DNA of 64,000 bases from JAGOTP01 sp964598725 (GTDB lineage: Bacteria; Patescibacteriota; Patescibacteriia; 2-12-FULL-60-25). The notes beneath the pieces were generated by a model. The model was given only the letters and a program-made list of their open reading frames with translations, did no database searches and was not told the DNA's origin. Shown one piece after another: positions 49,591 to 58,040 of the stretch. The number at the start of each line of letters is the position of its first letter. The first letter of the stretch is position 1. A program made the position numbers and the translations under genes. The DNA lies in the NCBI GenBank assembly GCA_964598725.1, contig CAZRCW010000002.1, positions 62,001 to 126,000 of the forward strand. Reading direction: 5' to 3'.

Positions 49591-51294
49591 TCAGATCCGC
49601 TGATCGATGTAGCGCACGAACGTGCCGCGCTCAGCTTCGACGATCCAGCCGTCGACCTGGGCGAGAAGCGCCTTGAGGTAGGCGACGCGCGCCTCTTCTT
49701 GCCTGCGCGGAGCGGCTAAGACGTCCGCCTCCGCTTCGAGTGCATCCGCCTTGCGACGGAGCTCAGCTACCTCAGCGCGGAGCAACCGCTCGCGCTCCTC
49801 GTCGCTCACCGGCTTGGTGGCAACTTCGGGGCGCGACTTGGTCACTCGCGGCGGAGCGGCGGGCGGAGCAGTCAGCTCGGCAACCGGTGCGGCGACATCC
49901 GACGAGGCGTTGATCGCTGCCTGAGCCGCAGGAACCGTCTCGACCTCAGGCCGGACCCGGGGAGGACGAGCGACCGGCTTGGGCTTCACGACGATCTCGG
50001 GGATCACCGGAGGCTCGAGACCCGCCAGCTCGTAGTAGGGACGAACGATCTGCGCATGGACGCGCGGAAAGCGCTCGTCGTCCGACGTGACCAGGCTGCT
50101 GCGCGTGTCGCTCTCTCCGGGGAGGAAATCGACGCCGCTGAGTGCCGGATCAGCCAGATAGACGCGCGTCGGGTCGCTGGTCGAGGGGACGAACAGACCG
50201 AGGTACTTGTCCGACCCACCCTCCGACCGACAACCGAAGAAGGCCAGCTTCACCGCCTGCACGCTTCCGAAGCGCAGACGCTCCTTGGCAGCGGTGAGCA
50301 GGGCGCCGAGAGAGATGCTCCCGTCGGCCGCCTTGAGCTCGTTCGCGAGCGTACGCAGCTCCATGAGCTGCTTCTGGCGGTTCCGCGACACGATAACCGT
50401 TCGACGCGGGCCGTCCTTCATGACCACCGACTCGACGTCCATGGCCTTGCGCGTTCGCTGCCAGCCATCCGATTGCGGTCCGCGGATGATCAGACCGACC
50501 ACGAAGAGCCGGCTGAGCGCCGCCGAGACCATTTCCGACTCGAGCCGCGTCTTCTCCACGACGACCGAGGTGGTGTAGACGCTCTCGTCGGGGCCGATGA
50601 CGAAGTAGCGCCAGACCAAGTCCTCGACCTGGGTGAGGTAAACGCCGAGACGGCAGACGACGACCGTGGATGGCTCTTCACCATCCTTCTTCTTGTCGTC
50701 CTGCCTCGGCTTCGGCGCAACGACGTCCGGGTTAGCGATCAGGAAGAAGCGCTCTTCCCGCCACTTGGCCCATTTGTTCTCGACCATGCGATCGAGTGCC
50801 CGCTGCAGCAGCTCCCGATCACGGCTGAACTTCTTGTTGAAGAGCAGGGTGACTGGATCTTTCACCGAGCGAATCGGTGCAGCGCGCGGGGTACCGCGCT
50901 CGCAAAAGAGAAAACGGTACAGCGTAGAGTCACCCACCACCTTGTTACCTGTCGGCGCAGGCGGGGCGTCGCTCTTACGCTCCTTCGACTTGGGACGCAG
51001 AGCCTCCGGATCGATGAGGAAGACCAGCTGTTGTGGCTGGCCCTTACCCCCACGCTCCAGCTTGATCCCTCTCAGCTTGCCGAACATCGAACCCGCCTGG
51101 GAATAGGTCATCTCTTCACCGAGGCCCTGCGCGAGATCACGAATCCATTCGGTCGTGTTGCTCACGCTCCCTCGAACGAGTCTTCCCGCTCCATCAAGCT
51201 CAGCGCCCTCGCACGCCCTCAGGTAGAGGGCGTTCTTAAACGCCTGATCGTTGCGATCCCTCCAAGGCTTGCCCGATTCCGGTACTGCTCCCAT
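49591..51294 (-). CDS. Large unknown protein with C-terminal coiled coil, SD-led cohort
   Basis: 567 residues. The N-terminal ~400 residues are of mixed alpha/beta type, with possible winged-helix-like segments (RELLQRALDRMVENKWAKW, EMVSAALSRLFVVGLIIRG). A Pro/Ala-rich linker (PPVIPEIVVKPKPVARPPR) leads to a coiled coil (EERERLLRAEVAELRRKADA). No catalytic motif recognised. The start is the ATG at 51292-51294, with AGGAAGG upstream; an ATG at 51318 is an alternative. TTGACG-17-TAAAAA at 51373-51401 drives it. The strongest G+C bias of the cohort. Confidence 0.6.
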   Translation of the reverse strand: MGAVPESGKPWRDRNDQAFKNALYLRACEGAELDGAGRLVRGSVSNTTEWIRDLAQGLGEEMTYSQAGSMFGKLRGIKLERGGKGQPQQLVFLIDPEALRPKSKERKSDAPPAPTGNKVVGDSTLYRFLFCERGTPRAAPIRSVKDPVTLLFNKKFSRDRELLQRALDRMVENKWAKWREERFFLIANPDVVAPKPRQDDKKKDGEEPSTVVVCRLGVYLTQVEDLVWRYFVIGPDESVYTTSVVVEKTRLESEMVSAALSRLFVVGLIIRGPQSDGWQRTRKAMDVESVVMKDGPRRTVIVSRNRQKQLMELRTLANELKAADGSISLGALLTAAKERLRFGSVQAVKLAFFGCRSEGGSDKYLGLFVPSTSDPTRVYLADPALSGVDFLPGESDTRSSLVTSDDERFPRVHAQIVRPYYELAGLEPPVIPEIVVKPKPVARPPRVRPEVETVPAAQAAINASSDVAAPVAELTAPPAAPPRVTKSRPEVATKPVSDEERERLLRAEVAELRRKADALEAEADVLAAPRRQEEARVAYLKALLAQVDGWIVEAERGTFVRYIDQRI

Positions 51295-51372
51295 GTTCCG
51301 TACCTTCCTAGAGGTCATCAGACCTCTTCAAACTCGGTTTGTGAACGCCGCCAATCTTTCAGGCGACCAACT

Positions 51373-51401
51373 TTTTTAGCAGAAACAAGCCATTTCGTCA
51401 A
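51373..51401 (-). promoter_or_regulatory. Sigma70-type promoter
   Basis: Minus strand: TTGACG (51396-51401), 17 bases, TAAAAA (51373-51378). Confidence 0.55.
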
Positions 51402-51419
51402 TATTCCTTTATTAGTTTA

Positions 51420-51449
51420 TTGACAGAATGGCTTATTTTTGAGTAAATA
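51420..51449 (+). promoter_or_regulatory. Promoter of the tRNA cluster
   Basis: TTGACA (51420-51425), 18 bases, TAAATA (51444-51449), just before tRNA-Cys. Confidence 0.6.
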
Positions 51450-51456
51450 ACCGGTC

Positions 51457-51532
51457 GGGGCAGTAGTCTAGCTGGGAAAACGATGTGATTGCAACCCGCA
51501 TAACGGGGGTTCAAGTCCCCTCTGCTCCACCA
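51457..51532 (+). tRNA. tRNA-Cys (GCA)
   Basis: Acceptor GGGGCAG/CTGCTCC, T arm GGGGG-TTCAAGT-CCCCT, encoded CCA (51530-51532). The anticodon region TTGCAAC gives GCA. The anticodon stem needs either an A-C pair next to the loop or a nine-base loop, and the D stem (GTCT/AAAC) has a mismatch. Confidence 0.85.
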
Positions 51533-51546
51533 ACCTTCGTTCGATC

Positions 51547-51619
51547 GGGGCCATAATCCAGCCTGGGAGGATATCAGACTGCCCGTCTGAGTACACGGGT
51601 TCGAATCCCGTTGGCTCCA
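51547..51619 (+). tRNA. tRNA-Gly (GCC)
   Basis: Acceptor GGGGCCA/TGGCTCC, D stem ATCC/GGAT, anticodon arm TCAGA-CTGCCCG-TCTGA (anticodon GCC), T arm ACGGG-TTCGAAT-CCCGT. CCA is not encoded. Confidence 0.93.
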
Positions 51620-51665
51620 CTCAAGTAGAGTAGCGTATTCAGTTCACCGCCGATTTTTCGGCATC

Positions 51666-51740
51666 GGGGCTACGGTCCGTGTCTGGGACGGATGACGGGC
51701 CTCCAACCCGTAGACATGGGTTCAAATCCCATTAGCTCCA
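51666..51740 (+). tRNA. tRNA-Gly (TCC) with C33
   Basis: Acceptor GGGGCTA/TAGCTCC, anticodon arm ACGGG-CCTCCAA-CCCGT. The loop gives anticodon TCC with C, not T, at position 33. T arm ATGGG-TTCAAAT-CCCAT. CCA is not encoded. Confidence 0.88.
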
Positions 51741-51815
51741 CAACTTGTTCGCCGCCTCCTCGAGCGGGTCCGCACTCCACGGGCCCGCTTATTAATTTCA
51801 AAAAATATTTCATTC

Positions 51816-51844
51816 TTGCGATTTTCTTGCGCCTCAATTACTTT
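51816..51844 (+). promoter_or_regulatory. Sigma70-type promoter of the POT transporter
   Basis: TTGCGA (51816-51821), 17 bases, TACTTT (51839-51844). Confidence 0.55.
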
Positions 51845-51880
51845 ACCCGCGGCTGAGCGCTTCCATATTGGAGCCTGGGA

Positions 51881-53224
51881 GTGCTCGCTGACTTCGACAA
51901 TCCGATCACACACCTCCGGCTGCGGCTGGAACAACCAAGGACAACCGGTTTGAAAAAGCTCTTCGCATCGCTCGCACAGCACCCGACAGGGTTCTGGTTC
52001 CTCTGGTCGGCGGAGTTCGCTGAACGCTGCAGCTTCTACGGCATGCAGTGCCTGCTCATGACCTTCGCCATCAACAACCTGCACGTGTCGCAAGACCATG
52101 CGGCGCCGATGATGCATCACTTCGGCGCCGGCTGCTACCTGCTGGCGATCGTCGGCGGCTTCGTTGCCGATCGCTGGCTCGGGCGCTACTGGACGATCGT
52201 CGCCATCAGTCCGCTCTACATCCTGGGGCACATCCTGCTCGGACAGGCGACGAGCCAGTCCGGACTCTCCCTGCCTCTCTTCCTACTCGCGCTGGGCTCC
52301 GGGGCCATCAAGCCCAACGTGACGCCCATACTCGAGACCCTCTACCCCGAGACCGACAACGGCCGGCGGCTACGCAACCAGGCGTTCAACTGGTTCTACA
52401 TGGGGATCAACATCGGCGCACTGGTATCGATGACCGCCCTACCACTGGTGCGGAACAAGTGGGGCTACTCCGTGGCTCTCACCTGCCCGATCGTCGTCAT
52501 GGGGATCTCGTTCGCCATCTTCGCCACGGGGCGCAAACACTACCCGGCGGAAGCTCAGGTCAAGCCGATCGTGACCCAGGCCGAGCGAGCCCGCGGACGC
52601 AAGGTGGTGATCGACCTGCTGGGCGTATTCATCCTCCTCATCCCGTTCTGGCTGACCTACAACCAGCTGAACTCGACCTGGGTGCTCTTCACCCGGGACC
52701 ACACCGAGCTGCATGGGATGACGCTCGAGAACATCCAGGCATTCAACCCGTTCTTCATCATCCTGCTCGCGCTGATCTCCGGCACGATCTGGGACCGGGT
52801 GAACAAGCACCGGATCCGGCCGATCACCCCCGGCCAGAAGATCACGCTCGGCTACATGCTGGTCATCATGAGCCTGCTCATCATGACGGTCTGCGGCTGG
52901 CTCTCGACGAACGGCCGGATCGACGTGATCTGGGAAATCCTCGCAATCCTCTTCATGACGGTGGCAGAACTGTGCGTCGTCGTAACCGCAATCGAGACGG
53001 TCACGGCGCTGGCACCCGCCCACTTTAAGTCGACGCTGACGTCGATCCTCTGGACAACTGTGTTCTGCGGCAACTTCGTCGCCGCAACGGTGACCGAACG
53101 CTACACGCACATGAACCCGGGGCACTACTTCCTCTGGCTCCTCGTCCTGATGACGGTCACGACGATCCTCTTCCGCTTCGTCGCGCACAAGCTCGACACC
53201 AAACCGACGATGGCCGTGAGCTGA
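51881..53224 (+). CDS. POT/PTR family proton-coupled peptide transporter
   Basis: 447 residues with about 12 membrane segments. AEFAERCSFYGMQ is the POT signature ExxER..YG that couples proton and peptide transport, and NWFYMGINIGAL and the GSGAIKPNVTP region match helices 4-5 (FYxxINxG, GTGxxKPN). It should import di- and tripeptides with protons, a sensible supply route for a cell with limited amino-acid synthesis. Start taken as the GTG at 51881 (GGGAG just before); an upstream alternative is not evident. Codons are strongly G/C-ending and the gene follows the three tRNAs. Confidence 0.9.
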   Translation: MLADFDNPITHLRLRLEQPRTTGLKKLFASLAQHPTGFWFLWSAEFAERCSFYGMQCLLMTFAINNLHVSQDHAAPMMHHFGAGCYLLAIVGGFVADRWLGRYWTIVAISPLYILGHILLGQATSQSGLSLPLFLLALGSGAIKPNVTPILETLYPETDNGRRLRNQAFNWFYMGINIGALVSMTALPLVRNKWGYSVALTCPIVVMGISFAIFATGRKHYPAEAQVKPIVTQAERARGRKVVIDLLGVFILLIPFWLTYNQLNSTWVLFTRDHTELHGMTLENIQAFNPFFIILLALISGTIWDRVNKHRIRPITPGQKITLGYMLVIMSLLIMTVCGWLSTNGRIDVIWEILAILFMTVAELCVVVTAIETVTALAPAHFKSTLTSILWTTVFCGNFVAATVTERYTHMNPGHYFLWLLVLMTVTTILFRFVAHKLDTKPTMAVS

Positions 53225-53404
53225 CATCCAAGCCCCCGCCACGCGCGGGCAGAACAGCGCCGCACTCAAGCAGCGGGTACGGCGGTGACGTTCCAGGCTC
53301 CAACCTCGAAAACGTCACTGCCCCTTCCCAAGTTCGATCTTGTTTTCAAGGTCACCCTTGGAAAGACTAGCCATCCGCCACGCGCATGCTATGCTCTCAA
53401 CGCT

Positions 53405-53923
53405 ATGAACCCAATCTACGATTTTACCCTTCCCGTGTTCGTGAAGTTTTTGAACGCGCTCGATTTGATGCTGGTGAAAGCCGAAGACTTTTTGAAAGAA
53501 AAGGGTCTGGACGAAGCCGCTTTGCTTGATCTTCGCCTCGCTCCAGACATGTTCCCATTCGTAAAACAGGTCCAGATCGTCTGTGACAATGCCAAAGGTA
53601 CATCTGCCCGTCTCGCCGGTGTTGAAGTCCCTTCGCATGCTGATGACGAAAAATCCCTCGTCGAACTTCGTGCTCGCGTGAAAAAAACGCTCGATTTCTT
53701 GGCCACCTTGTCCGAAGAACAGTTCGCAGAAGGTGCAACCCGTCAGATCACCCTCCCTTACTTCCCAGGCCAGTACATGACCGGCTTCGACTATATGCGC
53801 GAATACGCCATACCAAACTTCTTCTTCCACCTGACCACGACCTACGCCTTGCTCCGCAAGGAAGGCATGAACATCGGGAAAACCGATTACATGGGTGGCA
53901 GCTTGCCATTGAAGAACCTCTAA
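53405..53923 (+). CDS. DUF1993 family protein
   Basis: 172 residues. FLNALDLMLVKAEDFLKEKG, RLAPDMFPFVKQVQI, then LPYFPGQYMTGFDYM and PNFFFHLTTTYALLR follow the DUF1993 pattern, a helical-bundle family related to DinB-like proteins; function unknown. TGCTATGCT ends nine bases before the ATG at 53405, deciding the start. Confidence 0.88.
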   Translation: MNPIYDFTLPVFVKFLNALDLMLVKAEDFLKEKGLDEAALLDLRLAPDMFPFVKQVQIVCDNAKGTSARLAGVEVPSHADDEKSLVELRARVKKTLDFLATLSEEQFAEGATRQITLPYFPGQYMTGFDYMREYAIPNFFFHLTTTYALLRKEGMNIGKTDYMGGSLPLKNL

Positions 53924-53936
53924 GATCCTTGAGAGA

Positions 53937-53975
53937 CAAAACACCTAGCTCGCGATGAGCTAGGTGTTTTGATTA
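53937..53975. terminator. Bidirectional intrinsic terminator
   Basis: AAAACACCTAGCTC/GAGCTAGGTGTTTT between convergent genes. Confidence 0.85.
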
Positions 53976-54587
53976 AAAGCGTTTGTCTGCCCCCGCCTGT
54001 CCTTCACGATTCACCCACCAGGAATCATCTTTCGCTTTGAACCACCATTCATCCGACTCTGTTTCGAGGATCATTGCACCGAGTTGCTGCGCTTCTGGTG
54101 TCTTAAGGCGTTTTATTGATGAAGGGATCCATTTGGCGGCACGTGGATTTCCTAAGTCCTGCTCCTCTTTCAAGCTCAAAATAAATTCCAAGTTATCAGC
54201 ATCCTTCACCAAAAGGGATTCACGCGTCTCCCGTTCTTTAAATTCAGTGAGACGTTTCAAAACATCGGCTCCAAACGGCAGCCGAGCGGTCATTTCCCCA
54301 ATCGCCTTTGCCTCGTCTGACACGACATACTGTTGGTTCACGTAATTCAAGTCACCCGTACGCGCTTCAGCGAAATCATGGAACAAGGCCATTAACACCA
54401 TCCGCTCAACGTTCACGTCTTTTGCCATCTGACCCAGCGCATACGCAATAAAAGCAACGCGACTCGTATGATCGGCTAAGCTCTGTTTCCCTTGTGATAG
54501 AAACGGATGATACGCGCGTGGCGTTTTCGCCAACATCCCCGCTTCGTACAAGAAATGAACAACCTGTTTTGATTCAGCGGGTTCCAT
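53973..54587 (-). CDS. HD-domain phosphohydrolase (YfbR/HDDC2-like)
   Basis: 204 residues. The His of DHTSRVAFIAYALG, then ALFHDFAEARTGDLNYVNQQ with the HD pair and a further Asp near KDADNLEF form the HD metal site. The family hydrolyses 5'-deoxynucleotides in several bacteria. TATCGT ends nine bases before the ATG at 54585-54587; the longer frame to 54755 overlaps the terminator of the PP2C gene and is not used. Confidence 0.85.
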   Translation of the reverse strand: MEPAESKQVVHFLYEAGMLAKTPRAYHPFLSQGKQSLADHTSRVAFIAYALGQMAKDVNVERMVLMALFHDFAEARTGDLNYVNQQYVVSDEAKAIGEMTARLPFGADVLKRLTEFKERETRESLLVKDADNLEFILSLKEEQDLGNPRAAKWIPSSIKRLKTPEAQQLGAMILETESDEWWFKAKDDSWWVNREGQAGADKRF

Positions 54588-54635
54588 ATACAAGTGACGA
54601 TAGCTCGTGGGTTTTGAGTAAGTCAAAAGTGGCGT

Positions 54636-54687
54636 TAAAAAACAAGAGCACCCACCGCGACGGAGCACAGAGTGTACTCTCGTCGCG
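54636..54687 (-). terminator. 3' hairpin of the PP2C gene
   Basis: Minus strand: CGCGACG/CGTCGCG stem, then GTGGGTGCTCTTG and a TTTTTT run. Confidence 0.75.
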
Positions 54688-54721
54688 ATAGGTACGTCCT
54701 CCTTGTCAGCCCGGTTCGCGG

Positions 54722-55573
54722 TCAGGACTGAGGGGTTTCGGCGAGCCGCTTGCACTGCTCGTAGGTGATCTCGGGATCGTTGGGAGAGATCTCAGGGAGC
54801 TCATCTCCGTCCGTGTCGATGACGATGACCGTGATGTTGTCGTGGCCACCAGCATCATTCGCCATCTGAATCAGCATCTGACACGCCATTTCGGGCGTGC
54901 GCTCATCGAGGAGCGCGCTCTCGATCCGCTGATCTTCGATGCGATCCGTGAGGCCATCAGAACACAGGGGGTAGCGATCACCCCGCCGCGCATCGACAGC
55001 CGTGATATCGACGGCGGGTGTTCTGGTCATGCCGAGGAATTCGGTGATGACGCCCGCAACCTGCCGGGCGAGAAACGCCCGCCCTTCCGCGTCCAGATCT
55101 GAGTTGTCCTGCAGAAGCCTGTTCAGCTTCGAATGATCGTAGGTCAGCTGAATCAGCTTACCCGCGCGGAGCAGATAGGCGCGTGAATCACCGGTGTTGG
55201 CAATGGTCATGCGCGATCCCATGAAGAGAGCGGCGACCGCCGTCGTCCCCATGTCGTTCGAGGGGCGGAAGCTGCTCACTTGCGGACCAGCGAGCTGCCC
55301 CTCGAGGATGCGCGCATGAGCGCCGAGGAAGGCTAGCCTGAGGACATAGCCTGCTGACTGATCGTAGTCGCGGCAGATCGCCTCCGCGCTCGTCCCGATC
55401 GCGCCGATGTCGCTGACAGCGATTTGACTCGCCACCTCCCCGTTGGCATGGCCGCCCATGCCGTCCGCGACGACAAAGAGACCATCCGGAACACGCACAA
55501 GGAGATTGTCCTCGTTGCTGTCCCGCGCCTTTCCGATATCCGTGGCGCCATGCGCCGTAACCAGAATTGCCAT
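54722..55573 (-). CDS. PP2C-family protein phosphatase
   Basis: 283 residues. All PP2C motifs are visible: RDSNEDNLL, FVVADGMGGHANGE, GTTAVAAL, NTGDSRAYLL, LCSDGLTD and GGHDNITVIV, with the metal-binding Asp residues intact. It removes phosphate from Ser/Thr of proteins in the cytoplasm. There is no Ser/Thr kinase in this window. A perfect TTGACA-18-TATAAT promoter and GGAGGTG before the ATG make it one of the strongest expression units here; short leader (~36 bases). Confidence 0.95.
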   Translation of the reverse strand: MAILVTAHGATDIGKARDSNEDNLLVRVPDGLFVVADGMGGHANGEVASQIAVSDIGAIGTSAEAICRDYDQSAGYVLRLAFLGAHARILEGQLAGPQVSSFRPSNDMGTTAVAALFMGSRMTIANTGDSRAYLLRAGKLIQLTYDHSKLNRLLQDNSDLDAEGRAFLARQVAGVITEFLGMTRTPAVDITAVDARRGDRYPLCSDGLTDRIEDQRIESALLDERTPEMACQMLIQMANDAGGHDNITVIVIDTDGDELPEISPNDPEITYEQCKRLAETPQS

Positions 55574-55615
55574 TTCACCTCCACGAACGTTGTTGAGAGA
55601 GCGAACGAACCCTTT

Positions 55616-55645
55616 ATTATAGGCACGTTTTGTCTATTTTGTCAA
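55616..55645 (-). promoter_or_regulatory. Consensus sigma70 promoter of the PP2C gene
   Basis: Minus strand: TTGACA (55640-55645), 18 bases, TATAAT (55616-55621). It overlaps the 3' end of the phosphodiester glycosidase gene. Confidence 0.9.
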
Positions 55646-57610
55646 CGCTTTGGTAGGTGTTTTTGCTGTAGTTTTAGGTAAAAATTTGGCTAACGATAGC
55701 TGTTTCTCTTTCGCGTAATAAAACCAGTTACGACCGGTCGCATCTCCAAAAACGACGCCCGTAGGTCGAAATGCCACCACATCGAAGGTTTTAAGATCTG
55801 GGCGATCTTTTTCCGGAATGTAGACAAAGAGACGGATGATATCCGTATCACTGCCATCGGCCGGATTCAAGACGTGAAGCTCAGTCGGGATCTTCCATCT
55901 CTTTTCATGCGTCCCCTCACGTCGAGCGACCGTAAGCTTGGAAGCGGCATCGTGAATCAGTAAGTCGTACGTGAATTCAAACATCTTGGTCTTCGTTTTA
56001 GACAGGGCGATTTCAAGCTTTGAGCCACGCGATCCCGTCATCGTGACCGTATCCCCTTTTGCTTTGGCGTCTTTCACCGTTTGCCAGACGAGCGCTTTAC
56101 TCGGCTTTTGGATCTTCACCGTTGTCAGCACCTTGTCCCAATACTTGGCTTGATCTTTTTTCAGCTGCGCTGCTTGAGCAGCGACTGCTTTCTTGGAAAA
56201 AATACCCAGCGCCGAAACCACCGAGCGCTCGGTCGTTCCCCCACCGACCCCATTCCCTACCAATAATTTGTTATTTGCCACCAACGAGCTCGAACCGCCA
56301 CCATCGTACATCATGGCGAAAGCGATATCCGGGTACTTGTCTTTCAAGAAGCTGCCGAGCGATGAACCCCCACGACCGAACGCAGGATACGACTTGCCGG
56401 CGACAACGATCACGTAGACCGTTTTGCGATCGGCAGAAATCGCGACGGCGGTGCGCGCATTCTTCCCGACGCGGCGCTCCCACTGTGTGTACTCATCAAA
56501 TCCTTCCTGCGTACTCTCTGTCAGGACATTGCCATTCGAGACGAACATCGGTCCGGCACCCAACATCTGCTCAGGTACGCATTTGTTTGTCGCTAACAGC
56601 TCTTTCTTGTTATTACCAATATAAAACTTGCCATCCTTACAGACGACGAACGTGCTGCGATCAGTGCGCTCGAGGAGCAACTTGCCATCTACCATCACCG
56701 TATCTTCGAACGCACCCCACGGCCAGTCCACGTTAAAGTACGAACCGTTCACGGCCGCAATCGCTCCAGATTCTTTAGCTAAATCCGAAACGGGTTGATA
56801 GACGTACTCATCACGCAGCTTGTCTTTCGCTGGATCGGCGGATGGGTTGAACGAACGTCGCGGGACAATTGGCTTCACCATCGTATCGCCGCCAGACTTC
56901 ATCTGAATCACGTAAATATCCGTGTCCAAATCGCGCCAATGATTGAGTTTCGCGTCTTTCGTCAGCACCAGTTGATCATTGGTCTCCTTGTCGGTTCCGC
57001 CTTGCTTCTCCCAATCGACAAAACGCCAGACGGATAATGCCGCATCTTCGCGTAATAAAGGTGAAGCGGGTGAGAGTTTATTCGACGTGCGGAAGATAAG
57101 CTTCAAACGGTCTGCAGCGATCATCGCCCCCTGACGGTTCTCGGGGATACTCGCAAAATCCGTTGGGTTCACGAACCCGGCTGGCTTGGTCTCTAGTTCT
57201 TGAAACGCAAAGGAGCGACGACGAAGGGCAAACAATTGTTGCATCGCCTCATCGCGTCGGATCAGGTCCGTACGCTCGGTCAGCGTCGGGACGCCAGCAC
57301 CCGACAAGCAAGCGCGGATGTTATCCGCCGTCCAATAGTCGTTTGGCGTTGTACCAAGCTCCGGGCAGGCATCGCTCGTTCGGAGGTACATGAGCATGTA
57401 GAGCCACTGATCTGGGGTGATCGAAACACCGTATCCAAAGGTCGTTTGGGTCAGTGGAGACATCCAGCCACGACTCACGACATCCGTAATCGCGTCTTTT
57501 TCAAAGGTCTTGCTGGTAACATCGGTATAGGTTTGTGCCTGCGCGCTTAACGGCACAACAAACAACAAAGCTGCTAGCAGTGAAAAGAACCAACGAACGT
57601 GGTACCTCAT
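55634..57610 (-). CDS. Secreted phosphodiester glycosidase (NAGPA-like) protein
   Basis: 658 residues. Signal peptide (ending LSAQA), then an N-terminal ~200-residue region with S-layer-homology-like character (DAITDVVSRGWMSPLTQT, FGYGVSITPDQWLYML). Next is a NAGPA domain: AVNGSYFNVDWPWG, ARTAVAISADRKTVYVIV, MMYDGGGSSSLV and NGVGGGTTERSVVSALGIF. Family members remove GlcNAc from phosphodiesters or act on wall glycans. The C-terminal ~170 residues are beta-rich and unassigned. TATACT ends eight bases before the ATG. Confidence 0.85.
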   Translation of the reverse strand: MRYHVRWFFSLLAALLFVVPLSAQAQTYTDVTSKTFEKDAITDVVSRGWMSPLTQTTFGYGVSITPDQWLYMLMYLRTSDACPELGTTPNDYWTADNIRACLSGAGVPTLTERTDLIRRDEAMQQLFALRRRSFAFQELETKPAGFVNPTDFASIPENRQGAMIAADRLKLIFRTSNKLSPASPLLREDAALSVWRFVDWEKQGGTDKETNDQLVLTKDAKLNHWRDLDTDIYVIQMKSGGDTMVKPIVPRRSFNPSADPAKDKLRDEYVYQPVSDLAKESGAIAAVNGSYFNVDWPWGAFEDTVMVDGKLLLERTDRSTFVVCKDGKFYIGNNKKELLATNKCVPEQMLGAGPMFVSNGNVLTESTQEGFDEYTQWERRVGKNARTAVAISADRKTVYVIVVAGKSYPAFGRGGSSLGSFLKDKYPDIAFAMMYDGGGSSSLVANNKLLVGNGVGGGTTERSVVSALGIFSKKAVAAQAAQLKKDQAKYWDKVLTTVKIQKPSKALVWQTVKDAKAKGDTVTMTGSRGSKLEIALSKTKTKMFEFTYDLLIHDAASKLTVARREGTHEKRWKIPTELHVLNPADGSDTDIIRLFVYIPEKDRPDLKTFDVVAFRPTGVVFGDATGRNWFYYAKEKQLSLAKFLPKTTAKTPTKALTK

Positions 57611-57644
57611 GGATTCTTAGTATACCATTTGGTAATCTTTGGCT

Positions 57645-58040
57645 ATGTCTTCTTCCAAATTACTCTTTGCCACCGTCGGACGCTCCGTCCACGCCCTTGA
57701 TCAAGCAACCGGATCTATTATCTGGGAAGTGTCCGTGAATAGTGGTCGTGTCCAAATCTCCGCCCATGCTGACCGCGTCTACGTCGTCAGTGAAGACAAC
57801 AAACTCCTCGTTCTCAAGGCGCAAGATGGCGCACTCCTCGCTCAAACCCCACTCACCGGACGCGGTCAAACACCAACCATCCTCATTGACGAGGAACAGG
57901 TCTTCGTTACTTCCGGTGGCGTGCTCCAGAGCTTCGACCTCGACGGAAAACTACTCTGGACGAATGAATTCAAAGGGAAAGGCAATGGTCTGATGTCGAT
58001 GGCGACCAAAAACAAAGATCGCCAAGGCGACGAATTCTAA
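57645..58040 (+). CDS. PQQ-like beta-propeller fragment protein
   Basis: 131 residues. Three repeats of the form V.ALD..TG...WE, L.VLKAQDGALL, LQSFDLDGKLLW match PQQ/pyrrolo-quinoline quinone repeat blades. Three blades are too few for a closed propeller, so it may assemble with itself or be a remnant. There is no signal peptide. TAATCT ends six bases before the ATG. It is convergent with, and overlaps by four bases, the DUF3592 gene. Confidence 0.7.
   Translation: MSSSKLLFATVGRSVHALDQATGSIIWEVSVNSGRVQISAHADRVYVVSEDNKLLVLKAQDGALLAQTPLTGRGQTPTILIDEEQVFVTSGGVLQSFDLDGKLLWTNEFKGKGNGLMSMATKNKDRQGDEF

Noticed and set aside
50056..51423. 455-residue open frame on the + strand
   Set aside because: It is the antisense shadow of the G+C-rich gene at 49591-51294. 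The minus-strand gene has promoter, SD and terminator; this frame has none.
52048..53028. 326-residue His/Arg-rich frame
   Set aside because: Frame-shifted shadow inside the POT transporter, produced by G+C-rich codons.
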